Shown here: in pieces, positions 18,244 through 28,377 of the stretch
Position numbering within the stretch: position 1 is the stretch's first letter
Layout of the letters: each line of letters begins with the position of its first letter
Assembly: GCF_014695775.1 (NCBI RefSeq)
Contig: NZ_JACJOX010000050.1
Coordinates: 124,001-188,000 of the forward strand
Length of the DNA stretch: 64,000 nucleotides
From: Leptolyngbya sp. FACHB-60
GTDB taxonomy: Bacteria > Cyanobacteriota > Cyanobacteriia > Phormidesmidales > Phormidesmidaceae
Direction of reading: 5' to 3'
The notes under the pieces: model-generated
Seen by the model: the letters and a program-made list of their open reading frames with translations, nothing else
Told to the model about the DNA's origin: nothing
Databases searched by the model: none
Program-made: the position numbers and the translations under genes

Positions 18244-19479
18244 ATGGCCACCATCAACGACAACTATCTCAAGCTTAAAGCGGGCTATCTGTTCCCCGAA
18301 ATTGCTCGCCGGGTTAGCGCCTTTGCCGAGGCCAACCCCGACGCGCCAATTATTAAGCTGGGCATTGGCGATGTGACTGAGCCCCTGCCCGAAGCCTGCC
18401 GCACCGCCATGGTCAAAGCGGTGGAAGATATGGGCGATCGCACCTCCTTCCACGGCTACGGCCCCGAGCAGGGCTACCTCTGGCTGCGCGAAAAAATTGC
18501 CCAGCACGACTTTCAAAGCCGGGGCTGCGACATTGACGCCAGCGAAATCTTTATCTCCGACGGCTCAAAGTGCGACTGCGGCAACATTCTCGATATTTTT
18601 GGCAGCAACAACTCCATTGCCGTCACAGACCCGGTATACCCCGTTTATGTCGACACTAATGTGATGGCAGGGCACACCGACCCCGCCAACGAAAATGGCG
18701 AGTACGGCGGCCTCACCTACCTGCCGATCAGCGCCGCCAATGCCTTCACCGCCAGCATCCCCCACGAAAAAGTAGACCTGATCTACCTCTGTTTTCCCAA
18801 CAACCCCACTGGGGCAGTAGCCAGCAAAGAGCACCTACAAGCCTGGGTCAACTACGCCCGCGCTCACGGCTCGATCATTTTGTTTGATGCGGCCTATGAA
18901 GCGTTCATCACCGACCCCACCATTCCCCACTCCATCTATGAAATTCAGGGAGCGCGGGAGTGCGCCATCGAGTTCCGCTCCTTTTCTAAGAATGCCGGCT
19001 TCACCGGTACCCGCTGCGCCCTGACGGTAGTTCCCAAAACCCTCATCGGCAAAGCCGCCGATGGCACCGAAGTTGCCCTCCACGGCCTGTGGAATCGCCG
19101 CCAATCCACCAAGTTCAACGGCGTCTCCTACATCGTGCAGCGTGGGGCAGAGGCGGTCTATTCCCCCGAGGGGCAAGCCCAAACCAAAGCCCTAATCGAC
19201 TTTTATATGGAGAACGCCCGCATCATTCGCGAGCAGCTCACCGCCGCCGGCATTGCCGTCTACGGCGGCGTCAACGCCCCCTACGTGTGGGTCAAAACCC
19301 CCAACGACCTGACCAGCTGGGATTTTTTCGATAAGCTGCTGCACACCTGCCATGTGGTCGGCACCCCAGGCTCGGGCTTCGGGGCCGCAGGCGAAGGCTA
19401 CTTCCGCATTTCGGCCTTCAACAGCCGCGACAACGTGAACGAAGCCATGCGCCGCGTCACCGAAAAGTTTCGCGGATAG
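18244..19479 (+). CDS. dapL: LL-diaminopimelate aminotransferase
   Basis: 411 residues, class I/II PLP aminotransferase. The PLP lysine lies in the [16 protein letters not shown] segment, and [12 protein letters not shown] with [10 protein letters not shown] are DapL hallmarks. It converts tetrahydrodipicolinate straight to LL-diaminopimelate for lysine and peptidoglycan, the route used by cyanobacteria and plants. It stands divergent from purC with ~130 bases between, so the two share a promoter region. Confidence 0.96.
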   Translation: MATINDNYLKLKAGYLFPEIARRVSAFAEANPDAPIIKLGIGDVTEPLPEACRTAMVKAVEDMGDRTSFHGYGPEQGYLWLREKIAQHDFQSRGCDIDASEIFISDGSKCDCGNILDIFGSNNSIAVTDPVYPVYVDTNVMAGHTDPANENGEYGGLTYLPISAANAFTASIPHEKVDLIYLCFPNNPTGAVASKEHLQAWVNYARAHGSIILFDAAYEAFITDPTIPHSIYEIQGARECAIEFRSFSKNAGFTGTRCALTVVPKTLIGKAADGTEVALHGLWNRRQSTKFNGVSYIVQRGAEAVYSPEGQAQTKALIDFYMENARIIREQLTAAGIAVYGGVNAPYVWVKTPNDLTSWDFFDKLLHTCHVVGTPGSGFGAAGEGYFRISAFNSRDNVNEAMRRVTEKFRG

Positions 19480-19687
19480 ACACCCACTCAGCTCGGGCCT
19501 AAGGGAGCCACAGCAGAGTCTGGCTAGATACGGAAGTGGTCTGCCATGCTTGAATCTGTAGGTTAGTAAACCGCTAGCGGCACCCAACCAAGCCCGTCGC
19601 TGTTGGAGTGTCTTTTCCAGAGACATTGAGTGCGAAGCTTATGCCAAACCTACGCCGTTGTCTGTTGCCATCTACTGCTGCAAGATA

Positions 19688-20209
19688 ATGCGAATTGTCC
19701 GATGTGAGCCAGAACGCCATGGAGAAAAGATTCTAGAGCTCTTGAATGATGCCATTCTCAACTCTACGGCGCTCTATGATTACAAGCCTCGAACCCCTAA
19801 GGTGATGACTGAGTGGTTTAACGCCAAGATCCAAGGAAATTTTCCTGTGATCGGGATCGAGAATGAGTCAAGCGACCTGATGGGTTTCGGAAGTTACGGC
19901 ACCTTCAGGGCGTGGCCAGCTTACAAGTATTCGGTCGAGCACTCAGTTTATGTCGATGCCCGTTTTCGGGGCCAGGGCATCGGGAAGCGCTTGCTGCAAG
20001 AACTAATTGCTGCCGCGCAAGAGCAAAACTATCATATTCTCGTAGCAGGTATCGACACTACCAACTCAGTGAGTATCCACCTGCACGAGAGTCTAGGCTT
20101 TATTCACTGCGGCACTATTCGACAAGCTGGCTTCAAGTTTGGCCGATGGCTAGATCTGGCCTTCTATCAGTTGGTGTTGTCTACACCGGTTGACCCCACT
20201 GATGATTGA
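19688..20209 (+). CDS. GNAT-family N-acetyltransferase (phosphinothricin acetyltransferase-like)
   Basis: 173 residues. The acetyl-CoA binding motif A reads RFRGQGIGKRLL, followed by the NSVSIHLHESLGF segment and a C-terminal FKFGRWLDLAFYQ typical of the Pat/Bar branch. ATG 19688 (MRIVRCEPERHG) is chosen; the frame upstream to 19658 lacks conservation. The enzyme likely acetylates a small amine such as an amino-acid analogue; the true substrate is unknown. It is followed by hisG 68 bases later. Confidence 0.86.
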   Translation: MRIVRCEPERHGEKILELLNDAILNSTALYDYKPRTPKVMTEWFNAKIQGNFPVIGIENESSDLMGFGSYGTFRAWPAYKYSVEHSVYVDARFRGQGIGKRLLQELIAAAQEQNYHILVAGIDTTNSVSIHLHESLGFIHCGTIRQAGFKFGRWLDLAFYQLVLSTPVDPTDD

Positions 20210-20277
20210 GGGTGAATGTCGTGTTGTTTAGTTCTGCTATTTGCATTCCTCATCTGCAACTTTAAGGAAGCTCGACC

Positions 20278-20925
20278 ATGCTCACCATCGCTCTGCCCAA
20301 GGGCGGCATGCTCAAAGACAGCATTCAGCTGCTCAAAGCCGTTGGCCTCGACTTTAGCCTGTTTCTCGACAGCGCCAACCGACAGCTACAAATCACCGAC
20401 GCCTCAGGCCAGGCCACGGGGTTACTGGTGCGTGCCCAAGACGTGCCGGTGTATGTGGAGTATGGCCAGGCCCAGCTCGGCATGGTTGGTTACGATGTGC
20501 TGCGCGAGAAAAAGCCCGCCGTGGCTCACTTGGCCGACCTGGGTTTTGGCGGCTGCCGCCTGTCGGTGGCCGTCAAAACCACTAGTTCCTATCGCTCGGC
20601 TTTAGATCTGCCCGCCCACAGCCGGGTGGCGTCTAAGTACGTCAACTGCGCCCGCGACTACTTCCAGAGCCTCGATTTGCCGGTGGAAATTGTGCCTCTC
20701 TACGGCTCGGTGGAGCTAGGGCCGATTACGGGGATGTCGGAAGCGATCGTCGATCTGGTTTCGACGGGCAAAACTCTGAAGGAAAACAACCTGATGGAGC
20801 TAGAGGTGCTTTACCACAGCACTGCCCGACTGATTGCCCACCCGCTGAGCTACCGGGTCAACCCCTACGGCCTGAAGGATTTGATCGATCGCGTGCGTAC
20901 CCAGGCAGAGGCGGTGGCCGTGTAG
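20278..20925 (+). CDS. hisG: ATP phosphoribosyltransferase, short form
   Basis: 215 residues, the length of short-form HisG that needs HisZ as regulatory partner. It starts [11 protein letters not shown] and carries the PRPP-binding loop near [15 protein letters not shown]. It catalyses the first step of histidine synthesis. hisZ is not in this window. It is convergent with the SSS symporter gene. Confidence 0.95.
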   Translation: MLTIALPKGGMLKDSIQLLKAVGLDFSLFLDSANRQLQITDASGQATGLLVRAQDVPVYVEYGQAQLGMVGYDVLREKKPAVAHLADLGFGGCRLSVAVKTTSSYRSALDLPAHSRVASKYVNCARDYFQSLDLPVEIVPLYGSVELGPITGMSEAIVDLVSTGKTLKENNLMELEVLYHSTARLIAHPLSYRVNPYGLKDLIDRVRTQAEAVAV

Positions 20926-20989
20926 GGGTCTTGCCGGATAGGTTTAGAGGATGGCCAAGACGAGGTTTGATAGGCGATCGCAGGTAATC

Positions 20990-22489
20990 CTACAGCGATC
21001 GCACCTCATCCAAGACCTTATCCCGCTGGCGCTCAGCAGTGAGCGGCTTGTGGGTGAGTAGCGACACCGCCACAAAGGCCACCAGACCCAACAGCGGGCT
21101 AATCATCGTAGGGAAGCCGTCAAAATCGGCGGTAAATAGGCCGTTGGGGAAGTACAGCAGCGTGTTGTCGACCCCAAACATCGTCGGCATCAGCGAAAAC
21201 ATCAGCAGCCGCGACAGTGACCCCACCGCGATGCAGGCCAGCGCCCCCTGGCGGGTCGCCTTGGCCCAAAACAGCCCCCCAATCAGCGGCACCACCAGCC
21301 CCGCAAAGCTCATATCAAAGGCCAGCAGCAGCAGCACCCCGGTCTGAGGCACTTTAAGACCGAGCACTACCCCCAATACCGTAATCACCACAGCCATCAG
21401 ACGAGTGATCAGCAGCAGCTTGTCGCCCCCAGCTCCGTGAGCTGTGGCGTGGCGAATGCCCAAAACGTTGTGGGCCAGCACCGACGAAGTTCCTAAAATA
21501 GCGCCGTCTGCTGTCGATAGTGAGGCCGACAAAATTGCCGCCAACACCAGCAGCCCCAGCAGCGGCGGCACGACACCCTTAAGCATGGCGTACAGCACCG
21601 GGCCATCGGGCGTAATACCTGCCTGACTGAGAATGCCGTTGGCCCCCAGGGCAATAATCGAAAAGGGAATACCGATCGCCAGGGTGCCCGCTGAGGCAAC
21701 GAAGCAGGCTTTTTGAGCCGTTTCGGGGCTGTCGGCAGCAAAGATGCGGGCCATGAAGTCGATCGCCACCATATTGCCAAACCCCAAAGCAATAAGGCTG
21801 GCCCAGTTAACGGCTGCTCCGGCAGCTGGCGATGTCAGTTGCTCAAGCGCCCCTGGCCCCATGCCAGGATCAACGGTCAGGCCAAAATTGACTAGCACAA
21901 AAGCCAGCATGGCCCAGGCCCCAACCACCGCAATGATAATTTGAATAAAGTCGGTGTAGGCCACCGCAAATAGCCCGCCGGAGACCGTATAGGCAAACAC
22001 CAGCGCCGCCAGTAGAGTGATGCCGCCAACGTAGCTGGTTCCGAGAAAATTTTCAAACATGTAGCCGCCCGCCACTAGGTTGCCTGCCAGCAAAAACGAA
22101 AAGCTCACCGACATAATGCAGGCGGCAATTACCTCCACAGTGCGGCCATATTTAACCCGGTAGAAGTCAGGAATAGTAATCAGCCCCATGCGGTTCATGG
22201 GTTTGGCCAAAAACAAACCCGTCAGCAACAGACATAAGGCCAACCCTAGGGGCAGCGCCGCCCCCGCCCAAAAGCCAAAGGCCGAAGACAAATCGGTGTT
22301 GCCCAGAGTGGCATTAGAGTCAACCGATTGCGCCATCAGCGTTGCGGCGGCCAAGGGCAGGGCTAACCCTCGACCTGCTACCAAGAAGTTAACGCTATCG
22401 CCCTTAATTTGCTGCGAAGCCCACACCCCAATGCCGAGGGTACCCAGCAAAAAGGCAATGATGCCGTAGGAAAAAACGCTCTGTTCCAT
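20990..22489 (-). CDS. Sodium:solute symporter (SSS family) under a guanidine-I riboswitch
   Basis: 499 residues with ~13 membrane helices in the LeuT-like fold of PutP/SglT/DUR3 relatives. The Na2-site region SASLSTADGAIL is present. ATG 22489 is preceded by AGGAG ten bases away. What marks it out is the 5' leader: a ykkC-type guanidine aptamer overlapping an intrinsic terminator (22540-22693). Guanidine-I riboswitches turn genes on when guanidinium is present, so this carrier may import guanidinium or a linked nitrogen compound. Family is certain; substrate is inference. Confidence 0.93.
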   Translation of the reverse strand: MEQSVFSYGIIAFLLGTLGIGVWASQQIKGDSVNFLVAGRGLALPLAAATLMAQSVDSNATLGNTDLSSAFGFWAGAALPLGLALCLLLTGLFLAKPMNRMGLITIPDFYRVKYGRTVEVIAACIMSVSFSFLLAGNLVAGGYMFENFLGTSYVGGITLLAALVFAYTVSGGLFAVAYTDFIQIIIAVVGAWAMLAFVLVNFGLTVDPGMGPGALEQLTSPAAGAAVNWASLIALGFGNMVAIDFMARIFAADSPETAQKACFVASAGTLAIGIPFSIIALGANGILSQAGITPDGPVLYAMLKGVVPPLLGLLVLAAILSASLSTADGAILGTSSVLAHNVLGIRHATAHGAGGDKLLLITRLMAVVITVLGVVLGLKVPQTGVLLLLAFDMSFAGLVVPLIGGLFWAKATRQGALACIAVGSLSRLLMFSLMPTMFGVDNTLLYFPNGLFTADFDGFPTMISPLLGLVAFVAVSLLTHKPLTAERQRDKVLDEVRSL

Positions 22490-22539
22490 ACCGTTTAAGC
22501 TCCTGGCCTACTGTTGATAATCGTTGAGCGGCAGATACT

Positions 22540-22598
22540 AAAAAGCCCGGGAGCAAACGCAAACCGCCTGCGGCCTACATTTTTCTTCCCAGGCTTTT
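22540..22598 (-). terminator. Intrinsic terminator of the riboswitch expression platform
   Basis: On the minus strand AAAAGCCTGGGAAG pairs with CTCCCGGGCTTTTT, ending in a U-tract. The left half of this stem is also the 3' end of the aptamer, so aptamer folding and terminator are mutually exclusive: ligand present means read-through. Confidence 0.8.
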
Positions 22599-22693
22599 AT
22601 CCCTCCGTTAACCAGGTCGTACCCGGCTGCACTTCTTGGATCAGTCACCTAGCGCTTCGGGGAAACCTTTCCTCGGCTCAGTCAGAACCCTCC
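22585..22693 (-). ncRNA. Guanidine-I (ykkC subtype 1) riboswitch aptamer
   Basis: Read on the minus strand, three blocks match the ykkC consensus in order. AGGGTTCTG corresponds to AGGGTTCCG, GACTGATCCAAGAAG to GACTGGTCCGAGAG, and ACGGAGGGATAAAAGCC to ACGGAGGGAAAAAAGCC. The aptamer lies ~95 bases upstream of the SSS start and overlaps a terminator stem. ykkC subtypes 2 (ppGpp, PRPP) share much of this motif; guanidine is favoured because cyanobacteria are known to carry subtype 1. Confidence 0.78.
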
Positions 22694-22965
22694 ACGAAAA
22701 CGAACACCTTGCGGACTGCACGTCGCGCTTGGTACATCGACAGTCAATCTGCCGAGGGGCAAATCGGTTTCCTTTATACGTATCAATTGGCTCAGGGTGG
22801 GGCCGTATCAGCTAATACGATTAGCGGACGGTAATATTAGGTCTTCCTAACTTTTGAGTGGTCTCATCCCAACGGCTATTAGCCAAGCCGACGTCAGCTC
22901 AACTCACTACTCTCGGTGGGCTGATGCCCGGTAGGATGTAAAGCGTTGCATTCTAAGTCTGCGCC

Positions 22966-23550
22966 ATGTTTATCGACTACATCACCCTGATGCTTATCAA
23001 CATGGTTGCGGGGCTGGTGCTGCTGGCCGACTTTGTCTATCGCGGGCTAGATGGAGCCAACCTCAAACGCTGGATACCGGGTTTTGGGCTAGTGGGGGCG
23101 ATCGCCCTAGTCACCGGCCTGCACATGGTCTTAACTTGGCCCGTACCGGGCAGCTTCAATATTTCCTTTGGCGAAACCACAGTGCTGTTTGGGGGGCTTT
23201 ATTTCGCTACTGCGATCGCGATCGCCCAGGGCTGGGACTTGCTCTCACTGGCGGTCTACGCCTTCTTCGCGGGCCTCACCTCGGTGGTTGTCGGGGCACG
23301 CATTATTAATCTGGGGCAAACCCAACAGCCGCTGGTAGCCGGGCTAGGCTTTATTTTGACGGGCTTGGGTGGGGTGCTGGCTGCTCCTACTCTGGTGTAC
23401 CTGCGCGGCAACAAAAGCTGGCGCATTCTGGGGGCTATAGTCCTACTGGTAGCGGCGCTGGTGTGGGCCTTCGTTGGCTTTTTGGGCTATTGGGGCCACC
23501 TAGAGGGCTTTAGCGACTGGCAGCCGCCGGTGATGCGGGGCGAACCCTAA
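22966..23550 (+). CDS. DUF981 family membrane protein
   Basis: 194 residues with about six hydrophobic helices covering nearly the whole chain. The N-terminal FIDYITLMLINMVAGL stretch and the GxHMVLTWPxPGxxNIxFGE region fit the DUF981 family. No enzymatic motif is visible and the function is unknown. It is divergent from the riboswitch-controlled symporter, with ~270 bases between the aptamer and its start. Confidence 0.8.
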   Translation: MFIDYITLMLINMVAGLVLLADFVYRGLDGANLKRWIPGFGLVGAIALVTGLHMVLTWPVPGSFNISFGETTVLFGGLYFATAIAIAQGWDLLSLAVYAFFAGLTSVVVGARIINLGQTQQPLVAGLGFILTGLGGVLAAPTLVYLRGNKSWRILGAIVLLVAALVWAFVGFLGYWGHLEGFSDWQPPVMRGEP

Positions 23551-23736
23551 CGGACTTGCGATCGCTAGTCCCCAAGCTGGTCAGACCATTCTCCAGACGG
23601 AGAACGGGGCGAAACACTCGCTGAAATTCAGCAAAAATCCTTCAGCCCAGAGCTACAACAACCGCAGGACAAACCGGTATGGCCCTGAGCTTAATCTTTG
23701 TTTACACTCAAAGAAAGCCTTTAACTCCCTATCGCC

Positions 23737-24405
23737 ATGCTGCTTCAGCCCGACCAGCGCACTAAGCTCGACGAGTCTAGCGACACCGCTTTTTACGATG
23801 CGCCCCGCTTCGTCACCCACGTAGACGATGGCTTTATTCAGCAACTCACAGAACTCTATCGCGAGCGGCTGACCCCTAACAGCCGCATTTTCGACATGAT
23901 GAGCAGTTGGGTCTCACACCTGCCCACAGATTTAGAGTTTGAATGGGTCGAAGGCCACGGTCTGAACGCCGAAGAGCTGGCCAAAAACCGCCGCCTCAAC
24001 CACTATTTTGTGCAAAACCTCAACGAAAACCCAAAGCTGCCGTTAGATGACCAATCCTTCGATGCTGTGCTGAACACGGTATCGGTGCAGTATCTGCAAC
24101 AGCCCGAGGTGGTGTTTGGTGAAATCTACCGCATTCTTAAACCAGGCGGCATTGCCATTGTCAGTTTCTCAAATCGCATGTTTTATCAAAAGGCGATCGC
24201 CGCCTGGCGCGACGGCAGCGAAACCCGCCGAGTCAACCTGGTTAAGGGCTACTTTGGCTCAGTGCCAGGCTTTAGCAATCCAGAGGTCGTCGCCCACACC
24301 CCTAGCGGTCCGTCTATTCTGCAAATGCTGGGCATGGCCGGAGGCGATCCCTTTTACGCCGTCATCGCTGAACGCATGGAACCGTTGGTATCTAGCCAGC
24401 CCTAG
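23737..24405 (+). CDS. SAM-dependent methyltransferase-like protein, divergent motif I
   Basis: 222 residues with a class I methyltransferase layout: an acidic strand-end in LPLDDQSFDAVLNTVSVQYL, then EIYRILKPGGIAIVSFSNR, the post-motif common to methyltransferase type 11. The glycine-rich motif I is replaced by RIFDMMSSWVSHLP. This variant is seen in a cyanobacterial/plant branch. Substrate unknown. It stands alone, with a MazF remnant downstream. Confidence 0.82.
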   Translation: MLLQPDQRTKLDESSDTAFYDAPRFVTHVDDGFIQQLTELYRERLTPNSRIFDMMSSWVSHLPTDLEFEWVEGHGLNAEELAKNRRLNHYFVQNLNENPKLPLDDQSFDAVLNTVSVQYLQQPEVVFGEIYRILKPGGIAIVSFSNRMFYQKAIAAWRDGSETRRVNLVKGYFGSVPGFSNPEVVAHTPSGPSILQMLGMAGGDPFYAVIAERMEPLVSSQP

Positions 24406-24433
24406 GATGCAATAGCCGCAACGGCCCTGTTTG

Positions 24434-24598
24434 GCAACAAGCAGTATTGACTTGATCAATCTGCCTACCGGCGCAGCAGTGCCGCAAAGTCAGCTAGGCG
24501 AAAAAATTGGTACGCTCTCAACCAGAAGAGTACGACAGATTATCGATGGGGTGGAGCTTTTGCTAGACCCCTATGGACTAGACGATTGGGAAAGCTGA
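24434..24598 (+). pseudogene. MazF/PemK toxin remnant, C-terminal end only
   Basis: An open frame without start codon translates to the C-terminal part of a MazF/PemK-like mRNA interferase. LGEKIGTLSTRRVRQIIDG then VELLL fits the family pattern LxEKxGxLSxxxxxQxxxGLxLLL. It ends in TGA after DDWES. The N-terminal beta-barrel with the catalytic residues is missing, and no antitoxin precedes it. I read it as decay of a toxin-antitoxin module next to the NACHT gene. Confidence 0.6.
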
Positions 24599-24651
24599 AT
24601 AACTCCAGAAGCTCGCTCTACTTTGGAAACATAGGCGTAGGCTAAATTGAT

Positions 24652-26916
24652 TTACTCGGTGGGTACTGTGACCATGCGCGACTCAATGCCTGCCCACACC
24701 TGCGGCGACACCCGCACCGCCGCTTCTTTACAACGAATCATGAATTCTAGGGTGTGAAAGAAGTTGGAAAATAGTTCAACTTCCTGACGTGTTTTTACGA
24801 CATGATACTCTTCGAATCCAAGGTTTCTGGCAAATGATAGAAATCCTTCGCCCATAATCTGAAACTGTTCTATCTCTGGCAATTCATTGGAAAGAATGCG
24901 TTGATGTAAAGCATCTAGATCGATTATTAAGGGATCAATTAGCTCGCACTTGAATACACCAGCTTTTTTAAACTCATTGACTAGGCAAATAGTTCTTTCC
25001 AGTAAATAGTGATAGATGTTTTCAAAAGAGGGTTGAGCAGCAAAAAAACGAAATTCATACGTAAAGTTGTGATCAAGGTTACGCGCTAGAAGAATAGCTT
25101 CTTGGCAAAAGACTATCTGCTCCAATACAGCTAGTTTGTTGACATCGTCAAGGTCACAACTCTGATTGAAATTACGACCCTGATCAATGTCGCCAGAATA
25201 AATACGAGTGATACCAAAGGCGGCATCAAGTGTAGAGGCATGGTCGATGGCGAGGACGAGAGCAGCGGTTCGTTTTGCGACAGCTTTACTTTGTCCTGGA
25301 GAGCCTTCAGTGGCGGCAGTGGCCCAGTTTAGTAACAACTTGAGTTTAGGTGAGGCAAGATAGTGGTTTTGCACTTGGTGCTCTATGGCAAGTAGTAAAT
25401 CATCAGCCCCACGCTTGCCAGGTGCGAGTCCTGCCACTAACAAGAAAACTTCCCGCCAATGCTGTTCAGTTAAATGGTTGCGCACAAGCTGGTCAATCTT
25501 CTGATTGTCAACAATACACTTGGCGGTTAAATATTCCTGAAACGTTAAGTGCGAAAATGAGTAGGCATCTCGCGCTCGTTCAACCAAGATACCTTGCTGA
25601 ATCTCAATTTCTTTCAGCACGGTTTCGGCATCCAGATGGCCGGGGGCATTGAGGTTGTTTATCAAAAATTCCCGAATTTGGTTGATCAACCGATCTTTAG
25701 AAAAGAAAAGCTGATCGTCCACGAAACTGGTGTAGGCAATCTCAGCCAGCATGTCTAGCTCTAGCTCGGTACTCAACTCTTGATAAATAGGGTTGCGTTG
25801 AATTCGCTTTTCAGAGGCCCACTTGCGTAGCAGCACGTCTAAGGCTTCACCATATAGGGCATGGCGCTTTTTGGGAAAGTCTTGATAGTCGTCGTAGACA
25901 ACGCACAGCAGGGTCAGCAGCAGCGGAGTTTGGGCCAGTTCTTTGGCGGCCTGGTATTCAGGGCTGTTTAGCAGTTGCCAGCAGCGCTCGGCGGTGTTAG
26001 TTTCGGCATCGCGCTCTTTTTGAAACCAATTTTTGATGAACTGCTGAATCTGCTCATCTTCAAATGCCGCCATGGCCACATCTTTGAAACGTGTAAAGCC
26101 GCCAAAAGTATATGCGGCCACTCGACAAGAGGCGATATAGCGGTTGTCACTGTAGCGATCAACCAGGCTCCTAATCTCTCTGAGGACGTGATCCAAATTG
26201 GCTGTGGGTACTTCGTCTAGGCCATCCAGCAGCACCAGCAACTTGCCGTTTTTGAGAAATAGCTCCGTGAGGTCTTCTGAATAAGGAAAGCCGCAGGTCT
26301 CTAGTTCTTCTGCAATCACGGCCTTGATGCTGATATTAGGTTTGTCGAACTGCCGCAGCTCTAGAATGACAGGGATGCAGGCGTGCTGGTAAAAAATCTC
26401 TTGGGGTACCAGCAGATTACCGGGGTCTTTGGCTGCAAAGTCTCGGCGACCTAGGGTACGTAAGGCTTCTAGACCTACTTTTCGCAAAAAGGTCGATTTG
26501 CCCACCCCCGGCCCACCCAGCACCATCAGGTATTGTTGGTCGTTGGCAACTTGTAGGCCAGATTTCTTCTCGGCGCAAGTAACGTTAAATCCACGCTTGC
26601 CGCTTTCGCGGTACTGCTCTTGCAGGGCATCTTCCGATTCAAAATAGCGCAGGGCCGAGCGATCGAGCAGTTGTACAGCAGTATAGATTTTGTCGAGCCC
26701 TACTGAATCCATACGTACGCAGGCGACTTTGAGGGTGCCGTGGCGCTCTATGTAGAGGCGCACGTAGTTCACCATCGCCTTTCTCAAAGCCAGGTTTTTG
26801 CCGATGTCCCAATCGATTTTTTTGAGGGTTTCAGTGCCCTTGTCTTTGACCAAGCTGGTGATTAGGCCACCTAGACCAGCGGCGGCGGCTCCAATCAGGG
26901 GTTCAAATCCGGTCAT
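24652..26916 (-). CDS. NACHT-domain STAND NTPase, candidate antiphage sensor
   Basis: 754 residues. The first ~130 form a helical lead. The NACHT core then shows Walker A GGPGVGKSTFLRK (~142) and Walker B LLVLLDGLDEV (~230), plus a winged-helix region ending near HLTFQEYLTAK (~500). The C-terminal ~250 residues are helical, like the NACHT C-terminal helical domains of cyanobacterial proteins, with no recognisable effector domain. Bacterial NACHT proteins include antiphage systems; this role is inference here. Toxin-antitoxin remnants lie on both sides. Confidence 0.88.
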   Translation of the reverse strand: MTGFEPLIGAAAAGLGGLITSLVKDKGTETLKKIDWDIGKNLALRKAMVNYVRLYIERHGTLKVACVRMDSVGLDKIYTAVQLLDRSALRYFESEDALQEQYRESGKRGFNVTCAEKKSGLQVANDQQYLMVLGGPGVGKSTFLRKVGLEALRTLGRRDFAAKDPGNLLVPQEIFYQHACIPVILELRQFDKPNISIKAVIAEELETCGFPYSEDLTELFLKNGKLLVLLDGLDEVPTANLDHVLREIRSLVDRYSDNRYIASCRVAAYTFGGFTRFKDVAMAAFEDEQIQQFIKNWFQKERDAETNTAERCWQLLNSPEYQAAKELAQTPLLLTLLCVVYDDYQDFPKKRHALYGEALDVLLRKWASEKRIQRNPIYQELSTELELDMLAEIAYTSFVDDQLFFSKDRLINQIREFLINNLNAPGHLDAETVLKEIEIQQGILVERARDAYSFSHLTFQEYLTAKCIVDNQKIDQLVRNHLTEQHWREVFLLVAGLAPGKRGADDLLLAIEHQVQNHYLASPKLKLLLNWATAATEGSPGQSKAVAKRTAALVLAIDHASTLDAAFGITRIYSGDIDQGRNFNQSCDLDDVNKLAVLEQIVFCQEAILLARNLDHNFTYEFRFFAAQPSFENIYHYLLERTICLVNEFKKAGVFKCELIDPLIIDLDALHQRILSNELPEIEQFQIMGEGFLSFARNLGFEEYHVVKTRQEVELFSNFFHTLEFMIRCKEAAVRVSPQVWAGIESRMVTVPTE

Positions 26917-27060
26917 GGTGGGGACGGGGGTTGCGGTTGCCCACTACTATAGCCTGGGCTTTTTGAGGGGCAATGATTGAAATTTACTGGGCGATCGCAC
27001 CCCAAACTCCCACCCACAACCCGCTATCCTAGATAACGTGCTGCACCCGGTGAAAATTCG

Positions 27061-28269
27061 ATGGATACCAAGGCCTTTAAGCGCTCTCTAAACCACTCCG
27101 ACAAGTACTTTCGCCAGGGGTTTGGCCACGGGGAAGAAGTCGCCGGGCAAATGCAGACCGAGTACAACAGCGGGCTAATTCAAGAAATTCGCGATCGCAG
27201 CTACACCCTCACTCGCGGCAACGTCACCATCAAACTGGCCCAGTCCTTTGGCTTTTGCTGGGGGGTTGAGCGGGCCGTGGCTATGGCCTACGAAACCCGC
27301 CAGCACTTCCCCACCGAGCGCATCTGGATCACTAACGAAATCATCCACAACCCCAGCGTCAACCAGCGCCTCAAAGACATGGCAGTGGAGTTCATTGAAG
27401 TCGTCGATGGCGAAAAAGATTTCTCTATTGTGGGCCAGGGCGACGTGGTGATTCTGCCCGCCTTTGGGGCCAGCGTGCAGGAAATGCAGCTGCTCAACGA
27501 CAAGGGCTGCACCATTGTCGATACCACCTGCCCCTGGGTCTCTAAGGTGTGGAACACCGTTGAGAAGCATAAGAAAAGAGACCACACCTCCATCATTCAC
27601 GGCAAGTACAACCACGAAGAAACCGTGGCCACCAGCTCCTTCGCAGGCAAATACCTGGTGGTGCTGAATCTAGACCAGGCCAACTATGTGGCCGACTATA
27701 TTCTCAACGGTGGCGATAAGGCCGAATTTATGGCCAAGTTTGGCAACGCCTACTCCGCCGGGTTCGACCCCGACACCGACCTCGATCGCATCGGCGTCGC
27801 CAACCAAACCACCATGCTCAAGGGCGAAACCGAGCAAATCGGCAAACTCTTCGAGCACACCATCCTCAAAAAGTACGGCCCCCAGGCCCTCAACGACCAT
27901 TTTCTCAGCTTCAACACCATCTGCGACGCCACCCAAGAGCGCCAAGACGCCATGTTCGAACTGGTGGATGAAAAGCTTGACCTCATGGTGGTGATCGGCG
28001 GCTATAACTCTTCCAACACTACTCACCTGCAAGAGATTGCGATCGAGCGCAATATCCCCTCGTACCACATTGACAGCGCCAGCCGCATTGGCCCCGGCAA
28101 CCGCATCGAGCACAAGCCACTCCACGGCGACCTGACGGTGACCAAAAACTGGCTGCCCGATGGTCCTATTACCGTGGGCGTCACCTCTGGCGCTTCGACC
28201 CCCGATCGCTCGGTGGAAGAAACCATTGGGCATATCTTCGCCATTAAAGCTGACATGGCGGTGGTTTAG
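27061..28269 (+). CDS. ispH: 4-hydroxy-3-methylbut-2-enyl diphosphate reductase
   Basis: 402 residues, the long cyanobacterial/plant form of IspH (LytB). Cysteines for the [4Fe-4S] cluster are seen in [21 protein letters not shown] and the [12 protein letters not shown] region. It makes isopentenyl and dimethylallyl diphosphate in the last step of the MEP pathway and uses reduced ferredoxin in cyanobacteria. The N-terminal ~60 residues precede the bacterial core, as is normal for this branch. Confidence 0.96.
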   Translation: MDTKAFKRSLNHSDKYFRQGFGHGEEVAGQMQTEYNSGLIQEIRDRSYTLTRGNVTIKLAQSFGFCWGVERAVAMAYETRQHFPTERIWITNEIIHNPSVNQRLKDMAVEFIEVVDGEKDFSIVGQGDVVILPAFGASVQEMQLLNDKGCTIVDTTCPWVSKVWNTVEKHKKRDHTSIIHGKYNHEETVATSSFAGKYLVVLNLDQANYVADYILNGGDKAEFMAKFGNAYSAGFDPDTDLDRIGVANQTTMLKGETEQIGKLFEHTILKKYGPQALNDHFLSFNTICDATQERQDAMFELVDEKLDLMVVIGGYNSSNTTHLQEIAIERNIPSYHIDSASRIGPGNRIEHKPLHGDLTVTKNWLPDGPITVGVTSGASTPDRSVEETIGHIFAIKADMAVV

Positions 28270-28377
28270 GCACAGGATACTGATATTGCCCTGTGCAGCG
28301 GTCTGCTGCCCGTTGCTACGGGGCGATCGCAGCCAGACTAAAATAACGATGCGTCGCTATAGGTTGAGGCCAGAGCC

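Noticed and set aside
22514-22834. 106-codon plus-strand frame in the symporter leader
   Set aside because: It is antisense to the riboswitch and terminator, which explain the sequence better.
24418-24450. Short frame DAIAATALFGNKQY, reminiscent of a PIN-domain end
   Set aside because: Only eight matching residues and one is missing; chance cannot be excluded next to the MazF remnant.
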